Position numbers and translations under genes: made by a program. The notes beneath the pieces are model-generated. The model was not told the origin of the DNA and ran no database searches. It was given only the letters and a program-made list of their open reading frames with translations. 44,918 nucleotides of DNA from Cladosporium sp. IMV 00045 (taxonomy: Eukaryota; Ascomycota; Dothideomycetes; Cladosporiales; Cladosporiaceae), in assembly GCA_001931905.2 (NCBI GenBank), contig MSJI02000025.1, positions 47,981-92,898 of the forward strand. The letters are read 5' to 3'. This document shows, piece after piece, positions 21,179 through 31,642 of the stretch; the first letter of the stretch is position 1, and the number at the start of each line of letters is the position of its first letter.

Positions 21179-21793
21179 GTTGAGTAAACGTGAGGGAGCC
21201 CTTTGCGCCTTCCGCCGTTCCTGATGATCTTTGTGGCGAGCGATTGCTTGCCCTGATGAAGTGATGTTTGCAGCGTTCTTGTTCGGCATTGTTATGCAGC
21301 GTTTTATTTGAGTTAGTTTGAGATCTGCAAGTTACGAACATGAAACGAGACGAGTCTCCATATATTTCCTTTCTACTCTTTTCTACCTTCCCCGTATTTC
21401 AAATGTAAGTGCGATAATGTGAGAAAAACAAGCGATCTAAGTTTCATGGGGGGAGATCGACAACTATCTTCCAGCGAGCACAATGATATTAGTCGTATGC
21501 CGAACATGACGAGTTCGGTGTGTCAACACGCACGGAACAGGGAATCCTCTGAGATGCCTGGCTGGGAAAATGTCAGAGGTTACATACTTGGCCCAATTGC
21601 ACGAGCAACATGGCAGGATGTAGCAAGCGTGAGGGGCGAGGGGTATGATATTGCGGATGGAATGATAATTCGTGGAAGGTGGATAACTCTCGAGATAGAC
21701 ATTTGAAACGAGCGTTTCGACATTACAATTTCCTTGCCCTTCGCTACGAACGACAGACATTTACATCAAAGCATCCCTCAAAATAAAGCAACA
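21179..21793. other. Intergenic region between convergent GH16 and symporter genes
   Basis: 0.6 kb, presumably two 3' UTRs. Nothing else recognised. Confidence 0.5.
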
Positions 21794-23484
21794 CTAAGCC
21801 ATCTCCTTGCTCTGCCTAGGAGCGCGGTGCTGCGTCTCACCAGCCTCGGACATCATGCGCTGCACATCGGTCGAATGGGCAGCGGCATTGGGGCCAGCAC
21901 CAGAGCCGAACTCCGCAGAGTCGTCGTCGGTGATCCCAGTGACCTTGGCCATGACTTGAGCCGCGAACATGTCACCACTGACGTTGAGCAGGGTGCGGAA
22001 GCGGTCGATGAACCAGTCGATAGCGACGACGACGGCGTACATGCCCGTGATCTCGATTCCGACAGACTCGGCAATGATGAGCGTGAGGACCAACGAGGAG
22101 CTGGGAATCGGTGTGGTCGCGAGGGACGAGAGGGTGGAAAGCAAGACGATGATGGCGTAGTCGCCGGCGTTGAGTGTTTGGCCGTTAGTCGCGGCGAGGA
22201 AGACAAGGATGGTTGGGAAGTAAATAGCGGTTCCGTCCATGTTAAGAAGTGTGCCCAGGGGAATGGTGAACCTGCACACACTGTTGGGGATCTTGCGCTC
22301 TTCAGCGACCTGGAGCGTCACAGGCATGGTTGCGGCGGAAGAAGCCGTGGCCCACGCAGTAATCCAAGAGCGAGAGCACCTGAACCAGAAGCTCCAGGGG
22401 TTTTTGCGCATGAAGATGAAGTACAGGGCGGGAAGGATGATGAACAGATGGACTGAAAGGTTCGGTCAGTAAAGTACGATAACAAATTCCACATGCGACT
22501 GCGAGGACTCACTGGCCATGTTGACAATTGATGCTCCAACGAGAACACCCAAATTTTGTCCAATGTCCTCGATGTCGAGGGTGAAGAGGTTCGACAAGAT
22601 GAGGAAGAAGACACCAATTGGCGCAAGCTGGATCAGAAAGGTGATGACCTTCATGATGATCTTCTCGACTTCTCTCACGGCGCGGAGGAGGGAGGAGTCA
22701 GGGCCCTTGATGAGAGCGCCGACGACGATGGCAGACACCAAAACGGCGAGCAGCTCGTCGTTCGCCATAGCAGAAGTAACGTTTTGGGGAATGAAAGATT
22801 CGAAGACTTGGACGATGATGTCGTGGGCAGCCATTCCCTCACCAGCCTCTTCCTGGCTGGTGGCGGTGTCTTCGTCCACAGCAAGAGTATTGGCGTCCGC
22901 AACGGTGAACAATGGGCGCCACACAAGGTCGACCAGGATGGTGCTGACGACCACAGCCAAGATGGTGGTACCAATGTACCAGAGGATAGTCCAACGGGCA
23001 AGCTTTCCGCCGCCGGCATCCATGCTTTTGAGATTCTGCACAGCAATGATCATGGCGACAACGATGAGAGGAAGTACTGTGATGGTGTTAGTTGATGAGG
23101 TTCGTTCAAAGATGTAGCGGGGTGTATCTCAGACTTACCAGTCGCTCTGAGAGCCCTCAGCCAAAGGCTTCCGGGGATTTCAAGAATGACAGGTGCTGCA
23201 TCTGGAATGTCGCTAACGGTGGTAGACACGGCAAGACCGATTGCAATAGCCAGGATCGCGGCAGCAATAATCTGCAGAGCAGAGCCTGGCGTCTTGAAGG
23301 AGGCCCACGCCTTTTGCCCAATCGTTTGTTTCTCCTTGACGACCTCTCCATCTCCAGTCGAAGGTGGCTCGCGGGAATCCTCGCGCTCCAGAGGGATTTT
23401 GGTAACCTCGGGCTCGACTTTGGCGTCTGAGTCGCGGGCACCCTGGGGCTGAAGGGGGTCCGGGTTGATCTGCTCGACGGCCAT
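21794..23484 (-). CDS. Dicarboxylate/amino acid:cation symporter (SDF/DAACS family)
   Basis: Three exons (23484-23139, 23076-22513, 22452-21794) with introns of 62 and 60 nt (GTAAGT...CACAG with CTAAC; GTGAGT...TTCAG); 522 residues. The family couples Na+ or H+ entry to uptake of dicarboxylates or acidic/neutral amino acids, here probably at the plasma membrane. After a 60-residue hydrophilic N-terminus come multiple membrane helices. Key motifs: SSAATMPVTL of hairpin 1 (about 341-350), NMDGTAIYF of TM7 (about 374), TTPIPSSSLVL at the hairpin 2 position (about 416) and DWFIDRFRTLLNVSGD of TM8 (about 449) with its Asp and Asn. The frame is intact across all junctions. The substrate cannot be read from sequence. 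GATA motifs lie upstream. Confidence 0.93.
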
Positions 23485-23574
23485 GGTTGCAGGCGTATCG
23501 GCAACAATGGTTTCTCAGGGAATGATGAAAGTCGCGACAGTGAGAGTGAAATATTCGAGAGCTACATGCAGACT

Positions 23575-23682
23575 TTATCTTCATGCGCGCCCAGAGAACG
23601 GCTGGACAACGTGGCGAGCGAGGACCCCTCGCATCCCGCCATCCAAGCGTCGGCCTGATAGATAGGTAGTATGGGTAGATAA
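23575..23682. promoter_or_regulatory. Cluster of four GATA-factor motifs (HGATAR)
   Basis: TTATCT (23575-23580, reverse of AGATAA), TGATAG (23656-23661), AGATAG (23660-23665) and AGATAA (23677-23682) lie 90-200 bp upstream of the symporter ATG. Fungal GATA factors such as AreA bind HGATAR to activate nitrogen uptake genes. Regulation is inferred only. Confidence 0.4.
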
Positions 23683-24126
23683 CATCGCGCGGAATTGGCG
23701 ACTGGGCAAGCGTTGGCAGCTCGTGTGCTCTGGCTATGACCTTCCCCATTTTGCGAGGTTGGCGTGCAGAGCCGGTGTACTTGGCACACACGCCGAGGGC
23801 ATGGCAAAGTGACCAGAACCGAACTCAAGGGTCTCACGGGTCTAGACATGCTGGTAGCAGATTGGATGGCTTTCTGGAAGATAGGGTGCACATGATATCC
23901 AAGACTTTCGCGTGATAACAGTGTTGGCAAAGGATGAAGGACGACGTTCAATGAAGTGAAGTTGAATGTGGCGCTGGCTTCGCAGACCTCCACAGGGCGA
24001 AGCAGGCTGACTTTGGCTTGCCATCCCCGAGCCTACGGATAGCCTTGTGAACCTACTCGTGCTAAGGCTGAGACACATGGCCGCCGCCAGACACGCCGGC
24101 TGCTATCGACGCTAGAACGATTAGAG

Positions 24127-24154
24127 ATCGCCTCCCCCGCGACTAAGAGGCGAT
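24127..24154. repeat. Inverted repeat ATCGCCTC / GAGGCGAT, 12-nt loop
   Basis: Perfect 8-bp arms at 24127-24134 and 24147-24154. It may be a hairpin or a dimeric binding site; no function is evident. Confidence 0.5.
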
Positions 24155-24744
24155 AATCAAGCACGGCGGCTACCACTGGCTATGGACGGGGTAAGCCCTC
24201 GCCCAGCATGTCGTTAGATAAGAAGAATACGGCTTTAAATTCACGTCCCCTGCAATGATCCGTGATTAGGGTGTGCGCCTGGGGATTCTGCGTGATATAA
24301 CTTTATTCTGTACGTAACTATCTCTGGCGATTTACAGGTAGCAATGGGGTAAGTGAGACCGCGAGGCCCACTTCACTTCGCCTTGGGATATAAGAGTAAG
24401 CATTTCTCGAACCTTTGCGTGTGGATGGGGTGATATCATGTATGCCATGCTAAGCGCATGAATGATTCTTCCAAGCAGTTGGCACTTTCCACGACGCCGC
24501 ACATATTCTGGAATCCCAACCATCAGGACATGGTTGCTGAACAAGCGCCAAATTCGGATGATATGCTCCCAGCCTAGCGGTTCACTTACTCGTGGCCAGT
24601 CTACAATATCGCAAAACGTAATTCTTTGATCAATTAGTCTTTTTCATACCCTCGGCAATCACAAGGTATTTTGCTATTGTCCCTGCGCTCTCCGTTTCAC
24701 AGAGATGGTTTCGTAACGCCGCTCATGACAAAGAATAACTCCTC

Positions 24745-26115
24745 CTACAGCTCGTCATGCCCAGTCAACGTGTCCCAAGATACTTCCGGCACATTGTCAT
24801 CGACCGGCAGCGTGCAATGAAACGCTCCATTCACGTGATATCTTGCCCACCTAGCAACCCTCTTGCTTGCTGCGAATTCGTCGGTTTGTCGCATGTACTT
24901 GCCACTTCCGATCTGCCTCGCAACACCTTCATGTTTTGATACGAGATCTTTGAACGCCGCCTGAGAGGCCTCGCTCCAGGCCTCACCGCTCAAAACACAA
25001 TCCACCGGGCTTCCTCCAGGATGTGGGAGATTGTCGATCAAAGCATGAAGTTTCTCAGCGACAGGTTGTAGGTGGCTTGTGAGAACCTTTATCTGATCGT
25101 TGAAGTCTAGGCGATGGCATCCGGCTGCAGCGTGCGCACCAAGCTCAGGGAAAGTATTCCATGGCATCCACTCTGATTCCGGCCCATCCATCCAGAGCGA
25201 TAAGCTGGCATTGGAAAAATCGACAACAATGGTTGTAGAGGACATCCTTTCCTGTTCGCAGAGCCGGTCGAGTCTTGCCTTTGGAGGTCTCTGAGAAAGA
25301 CAACCGAACTTTCGCGTGTGTTGAACAATCTCATTTGAAGCGGCCGTCATGTATTGAATGGTTCCAGAGTTGCGAACAATGACACTCCAGTCCGTGTATT
25401 CATCCAGGCGGTACTTGTTGTGGTAAAGTGCAGTGCTAAATTTGCGATACAAGTGATGAAGCCAGAAGAGATCTCCGTCGTGGAGAGGAGCCACCCAAAA
25501 CAATCTAGGCGGATATAAGTCGGGGTCCAGCTGAGGTTTGATGTTTGTCCAAAAAAAGTCAGGCAAAACGATGCTCGCGAATGGCCAACCAGAGAGATCT
25601 GCGATGTTCATACGACTCATCTCGAGGACGGAGGCATGCTTCAGAACTCCGACTGCTCCTTCGAGCACTCCAACTTCAGGATATCCCATGAAAGCATCGC
25701 CATCGAACACCGCAGGGGAGTATAGCGGCTTTCCTAGCACTTTGAAGGCTAGATAATCTGACCAAGAGTGCTCAGGATCGAATATAAGCTCATCTCGGCG
25801 ACGCCATTCATTTTCTTGCCTCTCGCGCCACCTTATCTTGAGCTCGTCTTCGGGCAAAGGTGGCGCTTGAGTCAAACGAGCACGATGACAGGTAGACAGG
25901 AATTGGCGCATGAGCGATCGGTATGCATTGTCACCAGGGACTTTAGCCAACGCATGAGTGGATCCGTTGTCAAGAGAGACAGAAGCAATCAAGTGGTCAA
26001 GTGTGAACTCAATGCCAAACACTTGCTTGTTGAACTTGTCATCCTGGGCCAAAACAAAGACGATGAGGGAAAACAGCGTGGACAGAAGCAGAATTAGTCG
26101 CATGATTCCTTTCAT
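24745..26115 (-). CDS. ER-lumenal HDEL protein with degenerate actin/Hsp70-type fold
   Basis: Single exon, 456 residues from the ATG at 26115 (a second ATG lies at 26103). The N-terminus is a signal peptide (MRLILLLSTLFSLIVFVLAQ) and the last residues are HDEL, the yeast-type ER retrieval signal, so the protein should stay in the ER lumen. Sequence between them matches the spacing of the actin/Hsp70 ATPase superfamily: FGIEFTLDHLIASVS at 33-47 (phosphate-1 position), TTIVVDFSNASLSLW at 294-308 (phosphate-2 position), PVDCVLSGEAWSEASQ at 370-385 (adenosine-motif position) and TDEFAASKRVARWA at 411-424. The glycines and some acidic residues needed for ATP binding are missing, so I infer a pseudo-ATPase. 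I do not recognise a named family. No frame break is seen. Confidence 0.75.
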   Translation of the reverse strand: MKGIMRLILLLSTLFSLIVFVLAQDDKFNKQVFGIEFTLDHLIASVSLDNGSTHALAKVPGDNAYRSLMRQFLSTCHRARLTQAPPLPEDELKIRWRERQENEWRRRDELIFDPEHSWSDYLAFKVLGKPLYSPAVFDGDAFMGYPEVGVLEGAVGVLKHASVLEMSRMNIADLSGWPFASIVLPDFFWTNIKPQLDPDLYPPRLFWVAPLHDGDLFWLHHLYRKFSTALYHNKYRLDEYTDWSVIVRNSGTIQYMTAASNEIVQHTRKFGCLSQRPPKARLDRLCEQERMSSTTIVVDFSNASLSLWMDGPESEWMPWNTFPELGAHAAAGCHRLDFNDQIKVLTSHLQPVAEKLHALIDNLPHPGGSPVDCVLSGEAWSEASQAAFKDLVSKHEGVARQIGSGKYMRQTDEFAASKRVARWARYHVNGAFHCTLPVDDNVPEVSWDTLTGHDEL

Positions 26116-26626
26116 CGTATCAAAGCTGCGATCGACTGATGTTGTTTGATGGGTGGTTGTTTGGCGGAAGTTCTTAATGCGCCGACGACAGAGCCAAAGA
26201 GTTGCACCGCGCCAAGTCGAGTAAGATGACACAAAAAGGCACACACCGTACTTTGTGACACTCAGAACGTGCATGACGACACCCTCACTAACTGCACACC
26301 CGTCTCCAATCACGCGAAGGTCAGTGAACCCGACTTCAAGAAACCCCACGCGCAAACTCATCCAAGGCCATCTCCATTGTACAGGTACTTGTCTCGTCAG
26401 TCACTACTTAATCGTTTCTCCAAACCCCACGACCCCCGAGAACCACGACTGGTACAATGAACAAAAGGCGCTTTTTTTGCGATCGTATTTGCCGAGACTT
26501 GAAGTATCCGACAATTTTGGGGGATTGTCGACGACGATTGTTCGTAATAGTTTAGCAAACGTTGGGTGACCTCGAATCCTGTTTCATGCATCGACTAAGT
26601 CTCCCCAGTCCACGCTTCGTACGCAG
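26116..26626. other. Intergenic region between RMI1 and the HDEL gene
   Basis: 0.5 kb between two minus-strand genes: RMI1 3' UTR and the HDEL-gene promoter. No gene recognised. Confidence 0.45.
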
Positions 26627-27349
26627 TCATCCCTGCATCCCAGCTTTCTCTTTCAAGACCCTCTTCCTTTCCTCTCGCCATTTGCGATCCCAGGCATCTA
26701 CCTTTCCTCCAAGTACCTCGACACATTTGGGTTCAAGCAGCACCACGCCCCTTGCCACCGTGACGTCCCTAAGCACGAGCTTTGCACCAATCGACATTCC
26801 CACGTCCACGCCCTGCACACTTCTCAGCTCCAAGCCATAGACCTTCGTGCCTTTGGCGTCTTGCAAAAGCAATTTATGAGGCCCAGCAGACTTGCTCCCT
26901 GACCCAGCAGCCTGCGCAGAATCTGCACCGGCGTTGCCTTCGTCGGGCAGTACACGTACCACCTCCCTCCCTTTCGTCGTCTCGCCGCGCTCCTGCGCTT
27001 CAAGTGCCTCAACCTGACTCCAGCGACTGCATCCAATGTCTTCAATGTCAAGGACTTGCACTGCTACAGGGCCGGGGAGTCGTTGTTCTTTGATTGCCGG
27101 GTCTGCTATACCCGGAGAGAAAGTCGTTGATGGTGAGGGCTGGACGGCTGTGGTAAGGTCTGCTGCTAGTAGGCGGAAGAGAGTTGTCTTCTGAAGGGCT
27201 ACTATCGGAGTTGTGGGCTTTATGGTGGGAAGGAAAGTTTGCATCCAGGTCTGTTTCGGTTGAAGGTCCTTGGAGGCGAGATAGGTTGTTAATGCGGTGG
27301 CGAGGTCAGGGTTGGAGGCCGTGGCTGATGAATGGCGTTGAGTTGCCAT
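26627..27349 (-). CDS. RMI1: Rmi1, RecQ-mediated genome instability protein 1
   Basis: Single exon, 240 residues. Rmi1 is the OB-fold partner of topoisomerase III and the RecQ helicase (Sgs1/BLM), which together dissolve double Holliday junctions. Visible features: LATALTTYLASKDLQPKQTW in the N-terminal helical part, then PGPVAVQVLDIEDIGCSRW at the start of the OB fold, KLLLQDAKGTKVYGLELRS with the typical 'KLxLxDxxGxxxxxxE' strand pattern, and MSIGAKLVLRDVTVARGVV followed by LLEPKCVEVLGGKV. The inserted Gly/Ala/Ser-rich loop (about residues 130-155) lies inside the OB fold, where the family carries a variable insertion. It shares a 278-bp divergent promoter with RINT1. Confidence 0.88.
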   Translation of the reverse strand: MATQRHSSATASNPDLATALTTYLASKDLQPKQTWMQTFLPTIKPTTPIVALQKTTLFRLLAADLTTAVQPSPSTTFSPGIADPAIKEQRLPGPVAVQVLDIEDIGCSRWSQVEALEAQERGETTKGREVVRVLPDEGNAGADSAQAAGSGSKSAGPHKLLLQDAKGTKVYGLELRSVQGVDVGMSIGAKLVLRDVTVARGVVLLEPKCVEVLGGKVDAWDRKWREERKRVLKEKAGMQG

Positions 27350-27627
27350 GATTCTATTCTGTATCGATCATTGCGGGCTGGCTATTCCGAATTGTGGATT
27401 ACAAGCACAAAGTGCATGTAGCTATTGTTTATAAACCATGCATCGAGGAAACAGGAAAGCAGCGCAAGTGAGGTTTGATGGGTATGCGCATTTCTCAGAC
27501 TATGTGTATATTGTGGCATTGTAACCCTAACCCTAATGAACGTCACCGCTTCAGTCAGGGCGGGCAGTCACAACATGAATTCACGAGGACACATGTTGCT
27601 TCAAGGAAGCTTTACGCTTTTGGAATA
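27350..27627. promoter_or_regulatory. Bidirectional promoter region, RMI1 and RINT1/TIP20
   Basis: 278 bp between divergent ATGs, containing a telomere-like motif at 27522-27536. Confidence 0.5.
27522..27536. promoter_or_regulatory. Telobox-like motif TAACCCTAACCCTAA
   Basis: Two and a half units of the fungal telomere repeat (TTAGGG on the other strand), 92 bp upstream of the RINT1 ATG. Short telomere-like motifs in promoters bind Tbf1/Myb-type factors in several fungi. An internal relic of a telomere is the alternative, but two units are few. Confidence 0.5.
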
Positions 27628-30243
27628 ATGGATGTTCGAGTGTTGGATTACATTGATGATCAACTAGCTGCCTCATCAGACTTTGAGGCTCTCGATTCGC
27701 TCATTGAAAATGCAAAAGCACAACAAGATCTGTTGAAGAAGCAGGTATGTCGGAACGGTATACATATCAACAAGGGAGAACATTCGCTGAGACCAAACAG
27801 CTAGACGATGCTCGACGAGACTACGACGACGCGCAAAATGCGACCGAGAATGATGTCCTAACAACTCGCCAAAAAGCGGAGGCATTCCAGAAAGAGCAGG
27901 CCGACATTGACAAAAGACTACTTGTTGCAACACAATCGGAGACCAGCGATGATGCGGCAAGGAAGTTCGAAGCCAGCATGGCAAGATTGAGGAAATTGGA
28001 GATCGCGACTGGCTATGTGGAGTTGCTGAAGGAGGTGGATGCTCTCAGGTGGGATATCCCAGACATACATTGACACAAGCAATGCCGGATACTAATGACC
28101 ATACAGCACCGAATGTGTCTCTCAACTCGGCAAGTCAGATGAGGCCGCTCTTCAGCCCTATCGGAAGCTCCAACAGCTGGTCACGAGTTTGCAGCCCTTG
28201 CAAGAAGCAGCAGAAGGCGCAGCGCCGCATCTACTGGATCACATTTTCCAGCAGGTCCAGAAGCTGAAGGCACGCATCCAAGAGTCATTCTCCAGTGATC
28301 TTGAGGAGACCTTGAAGAAGATGAATTGGCCGAAAGCAACAAGCACCGTCCCCATGGCTTTGCAGGATGAGTGGGAGCGCAACATCGGACGACTGCTCGA
28401 CCTGCAGAGGCCAGACCTAGAGACCCGTGACAAGGCGCTCACTACACGCGCGAGAGGCGAGGATCCTCCCGTCCTGTTACCTCTTGAGGTTCTTGTACGA
28501 CCCTTGGAGCAGCGTTTTGCATACCACTTCTCAGGAAACAAGCCGACCAACCGCCTCGACAAGCCCGAGTACTTCCTCTCGCACATCGAAAAGATCATCG
28601 AAGGCTACAGCGAATTTATCCAAAACTCCGTCCAGCCTCTGCTGCTGAAGCACTTCCGCGGTTCGGACCTGTCACTCACGCCAGCATATGTTGACGCAAT
28701 CTGCGCCTTCATCACTGCGTTGCTTCCCATGGTTCAGCGCAAAGTCATTTCTTTTGCATCGCAGGTCACGCCTCAACCGAACCTGCTGAGTCATCTGGTG
28801 CGTCAAGTCCTCGACTTTGACAAGTTGATCGAAGAGAACTATGCGTATACTCCCGAATCTCCGTCCACGCCATGGCGAGGATTGGCATTCTTCTTACTGG
28901 ATACAAGCGGGTACTTTCAACGCTGGCTAGATGTGGAGCGCGATTTCGCACTTGCGCGATACGGCTCCATCATCGAAGCTCCAGAAGGTGGTGAGCTCGA
29001 CTGGGACTCTGTTGCTAGCGACGCCACGAAACCTACCAAAGCTGCCATCCGCGTCAACGACCTTCTCGAGACCGTCACCGATCGCTATCGGCCATTGTCG
29101 AGCTTCAGTGAGAAGATGCGCTTCTTGATCGACATCCAGATTGCAATATTCGACCAGTTCCACGCGCGTCTACACTCAAGTCTGGAAGCTTACATCACCA
29201 TGACCTCCTCCCTGGCGCGTACTATGCACGGCATCAGCAGAGAAGATCAGTCCGAACTACAGGGAGTCAAGGGACTCGATCGACTCTGCCGTGTCTTCGG
29301 CTCAGCCGACTACCTCGAACGAGCAATGCGCGACTGGAGCGACGACGTCTTCTTCCTCGAGCTGTGGGAAGAACTCCAAGACCGCGCCGGCAACCGAGAT
29401 CAAATATCCAAAAACCTCGGGAGTTTGCAAGAGATACAAAGCAAGACCTCCTCCGCCGTGGGCCAAACCAACGTTAACTCCAGCGTCGCACAGAGCGGCG
29501 CCCTCTTCGACGAAACAGCCGAAGCCTACCGCCGCCTCCGCGTGCGAAGCGAGTCCATCATAATCGAAACCCTAACCTACAACATCCGCGAATCCCTCCG
29601 ACCCTACACTCAAATCAACAACTGGGCCGCCCTAACCAACAGCACAGCAGGCAGCGGCTCGCTAACAGCCGAGTTGGACGCCCCCCTCAGCCTGCTGACC
29701 AACTACCTCACTTTCCTGAGCAAAGCCCTGGGCCGCGTCCCGCTACGCCGCGTCGGCAGGCAAATCTGCCACGCGATCCATTCGCATCTGTGGGACCAGG
29801 TGCTCGTGCGCCACACGTTCTCCACGGCGGGGGCGACGCAGCTGAAAACGGATCTGGACGCTCTCGTAGCGACTATTGACCGGTTCGTAGGCGCTGGACA
29901 GGCTGCGCGCGGTATGCGGAGGTTGCGCGAGGGTGTGGTATTGCTCTCGCTGCCTGTTACATCAGAGATTCCGCGCAAGCAGCCTGGGCTGCAGGATGAA
30001 GAGGACGACGGCGCGGCATGGGACGACGCAGGCGATTGTAACGAAGGCAACGGCTCCGTCGCGGATGGAGGTGCTGGCGCTGTTGCTGGAGGAAGGAAGC
30101 AGATTGGTTTGTTCGAGGTGGAAAGGCTAGTGTTTATGGATAATGAGAGCGCGAGGCACGCGCTTGAGCTGGTTGGATTGGAGAGTCTGTCTGAGGGGGA
30201 TGCGAGGAGTATTTTGGAGAGGAGGGTGGAGCTTGGGAGTTGA
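27628..30243 (+). CDS. RINT1/Tip20-family subunit of the Dsl1 tethering complex
   Basis: Three exons (27628-27744, 27801-28048, 28107-30243) with introns of 56 and 58 nt (GTATGT...AACAG; GTGGGA...TACAG with ACTAATGAC); 833 residues. The family tethers Golgi-derived COPI vesicles at the ER with Dsl1/ZW10 and Sec39/NAG. The N-terminus (VRVLDYIDDQLAASSDFEA) leads into a coiled coil, then the RINT1/TIP20 domain: PLEQRFAYHFSGNKPTNRLD, KPEYFLSHIEKIIEGYSEF, RGLAFFLLDTSGYFQRWLDV, KMRFLIDIQIAIFDQFHARL and DWSDDVFFLELWEELQD. The C-terminus has an acidic/Gly-rich insertion (about 750-785) before a conserved-looking helical end. The frame is intact across both splices. It converges on ASF1. Confidence 0.92.
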
Positions 30244-30592
30244 TGACGGGAAGGCGAAGATCTGATGCGATGTTGTCTGATCTGCCTAATAAGAAATTGA
30301 ATTCCTTTACCATGATTGCTCACTGTTATTGCCGTCGATAAAGTGAAACGTAAAATTCGTCTTTATACCAATCGAGTTTTCATTTTTACTTGGTGGATAT
30401 CAAAAACTTCGTGTCCTGCCAATGCGACTTTTTGCGCCATGCTAGCTACTTCCGTGGAAGAGCATCCCAACCTATGCCGCGGAACAATGACCTCTGGGAA
30501 TAACAGAAATTATCGTCAACTAAAAGAACAATCCCCTGAGCCGGCATACTCATCATATCAATCATCTCGTGTATGTAATCCTTCCCGCCGTC
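30244..30592. other. Intergenic region between convergent RINT1/TIP20 and ASF1
   Basis: 349 bp, presumably two 3' UTRs. Nothing else recognised. Confidence 0.5.
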
Positions 30593-31642
30593 TCAGTGCA
30601 CCATAACATCAGCCTGTTGTTGTTGCGGCTGCTGCTGCTGTTGCTGCTGTTGCGGTGCTTGGGGCTTGGAGCCCTGGTCGGCGCTACCGTTGGCGCCATC
30701 CTGGCCATCGTCCATCTCGACGTCTTCGCCCTCGCCCTCCTCCTCGCCCTCACCCTCCTCGTCTTCAAGGTCCTCTTCCTCGTCATCCTCGCTCTCGGCC
30801 TCGAGGTCCTCAGATCCGGCGTTGCTCTCCTCGTCATCGTCCTTACCGTTGGCCTCGACGCCCTCCATATCATGGTCCTCGCCCTCGGTCTTGGGCGTGA
30901 CAGTGGTAGCGCCCAGAGCAGCCGCCTCGCCGCCTTCGGGGAAGCCCTCCTCCTCTTCCTCCTCCTCGTCTGCGCCGTAAGTCGCACCGTCGTCCTCGGC
31001 GGCGTCCACGTCAGGCTGCTCAGGCGGGAATTCAGCGGGCGCGCTCTCGTCGCTGTCCCATTTGATAGCGAAGCGGGTGACTCTGGGCTTCTCGGCGAGG
31101 ATGTTGCGGCGGACCTTCTCGACGATGGGCTTGGCGGGAGGCTCGTTGATCAGCTGCTCGTCGGTGTACTCGTTGCTGACGTAGTAGCCGACGCGGACGA
31201 ACTCCCGGCCGTCGTAGGAGCAAGTGAGCAGGATGACGGTGACGCCAAGGATCTCGGTTGCGGGGATGTGGGCGGTGTTGGGAGGGTCGGCCTCGAAGAT
31301 GAACTTGTTGACGCCGACGGGGATGGGACCGACGAGGAGGGAGTCGAGTTCTTGATCGTGCTCAGAGCTGGAAAGAGTGTCAGTGGATTGCTTGATGCAT
31401 AGCCGGCGATTAGTGGCTGAGAATTGCGTCAACATACGAGGTGGCAGAGCCGACATAGGTGAGCTTCCATTCGAGATCCTTCTGCAGAGGCTCAAGGCAC
31501 TCGAAGGTGATCTCGAATTCGTAGGGAGCGTTGAAAGGCGCAGGATTGTTCCTGACGGACACGTTGAGCAAGCTCACTGTTCTTTGTCAGCGTGATCCAA
31601 GCAAATGAGGCGTCGCAAGGGTGTGTCTTTACCGGTAGCCAT
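30593..31642 (-). CDS. ASF1: Asf1, histone H3-H4 chaperone
   Basis: Three exons (31642-31633, 31576-31438, 31367-30593) with introns of 56 and 70 nt; 307 residues. Asf1 delivers H3-H4 for nucleosome assembly and for H3K56 acetylation. The first exon carries only MAT plus one base, so it is easy to miss. The spliced N-terminus reads [19 protein letters not shown], then [78 protein letters not shown] and [20 protein letters not shown], the conserved immunoglobulin-like core (about 1-155). The C-terminal half is a very long Asp/Glu-rich tail ending in a Gln-rich segment and DVMVH. Such tails are typical of fungal Asf1; the poly-Gln end is more variable. The gene is divergent from SRO7. Confidence 0.95.

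Larger units (their letters stand above)
23485..24744. other. Intergenic region upstream of the symporter
   Basis: 1.26 kb between two minus-strand genes. The part near 23485-23690 is the symporter promoter with several GATA motifs. An inverted repeat lies at 24127-24154. The part at about 24225-24700 is more AT-rich. No gene recognised. Confidence 0.5.

Noticed and set aside
27522..27536. Chromosome end or subtelomere
   Set aside because: Only two and a half telomere units, flanked on both sides by ordinary housekeeping genes.
30569..31402. 277-codon plus-strand frame opposite ASF1
   Set aside because: Antisense of the acidic GAG/GAC-rich tail, which reads as Leu/Val-rich pseudo-membrane sequence.
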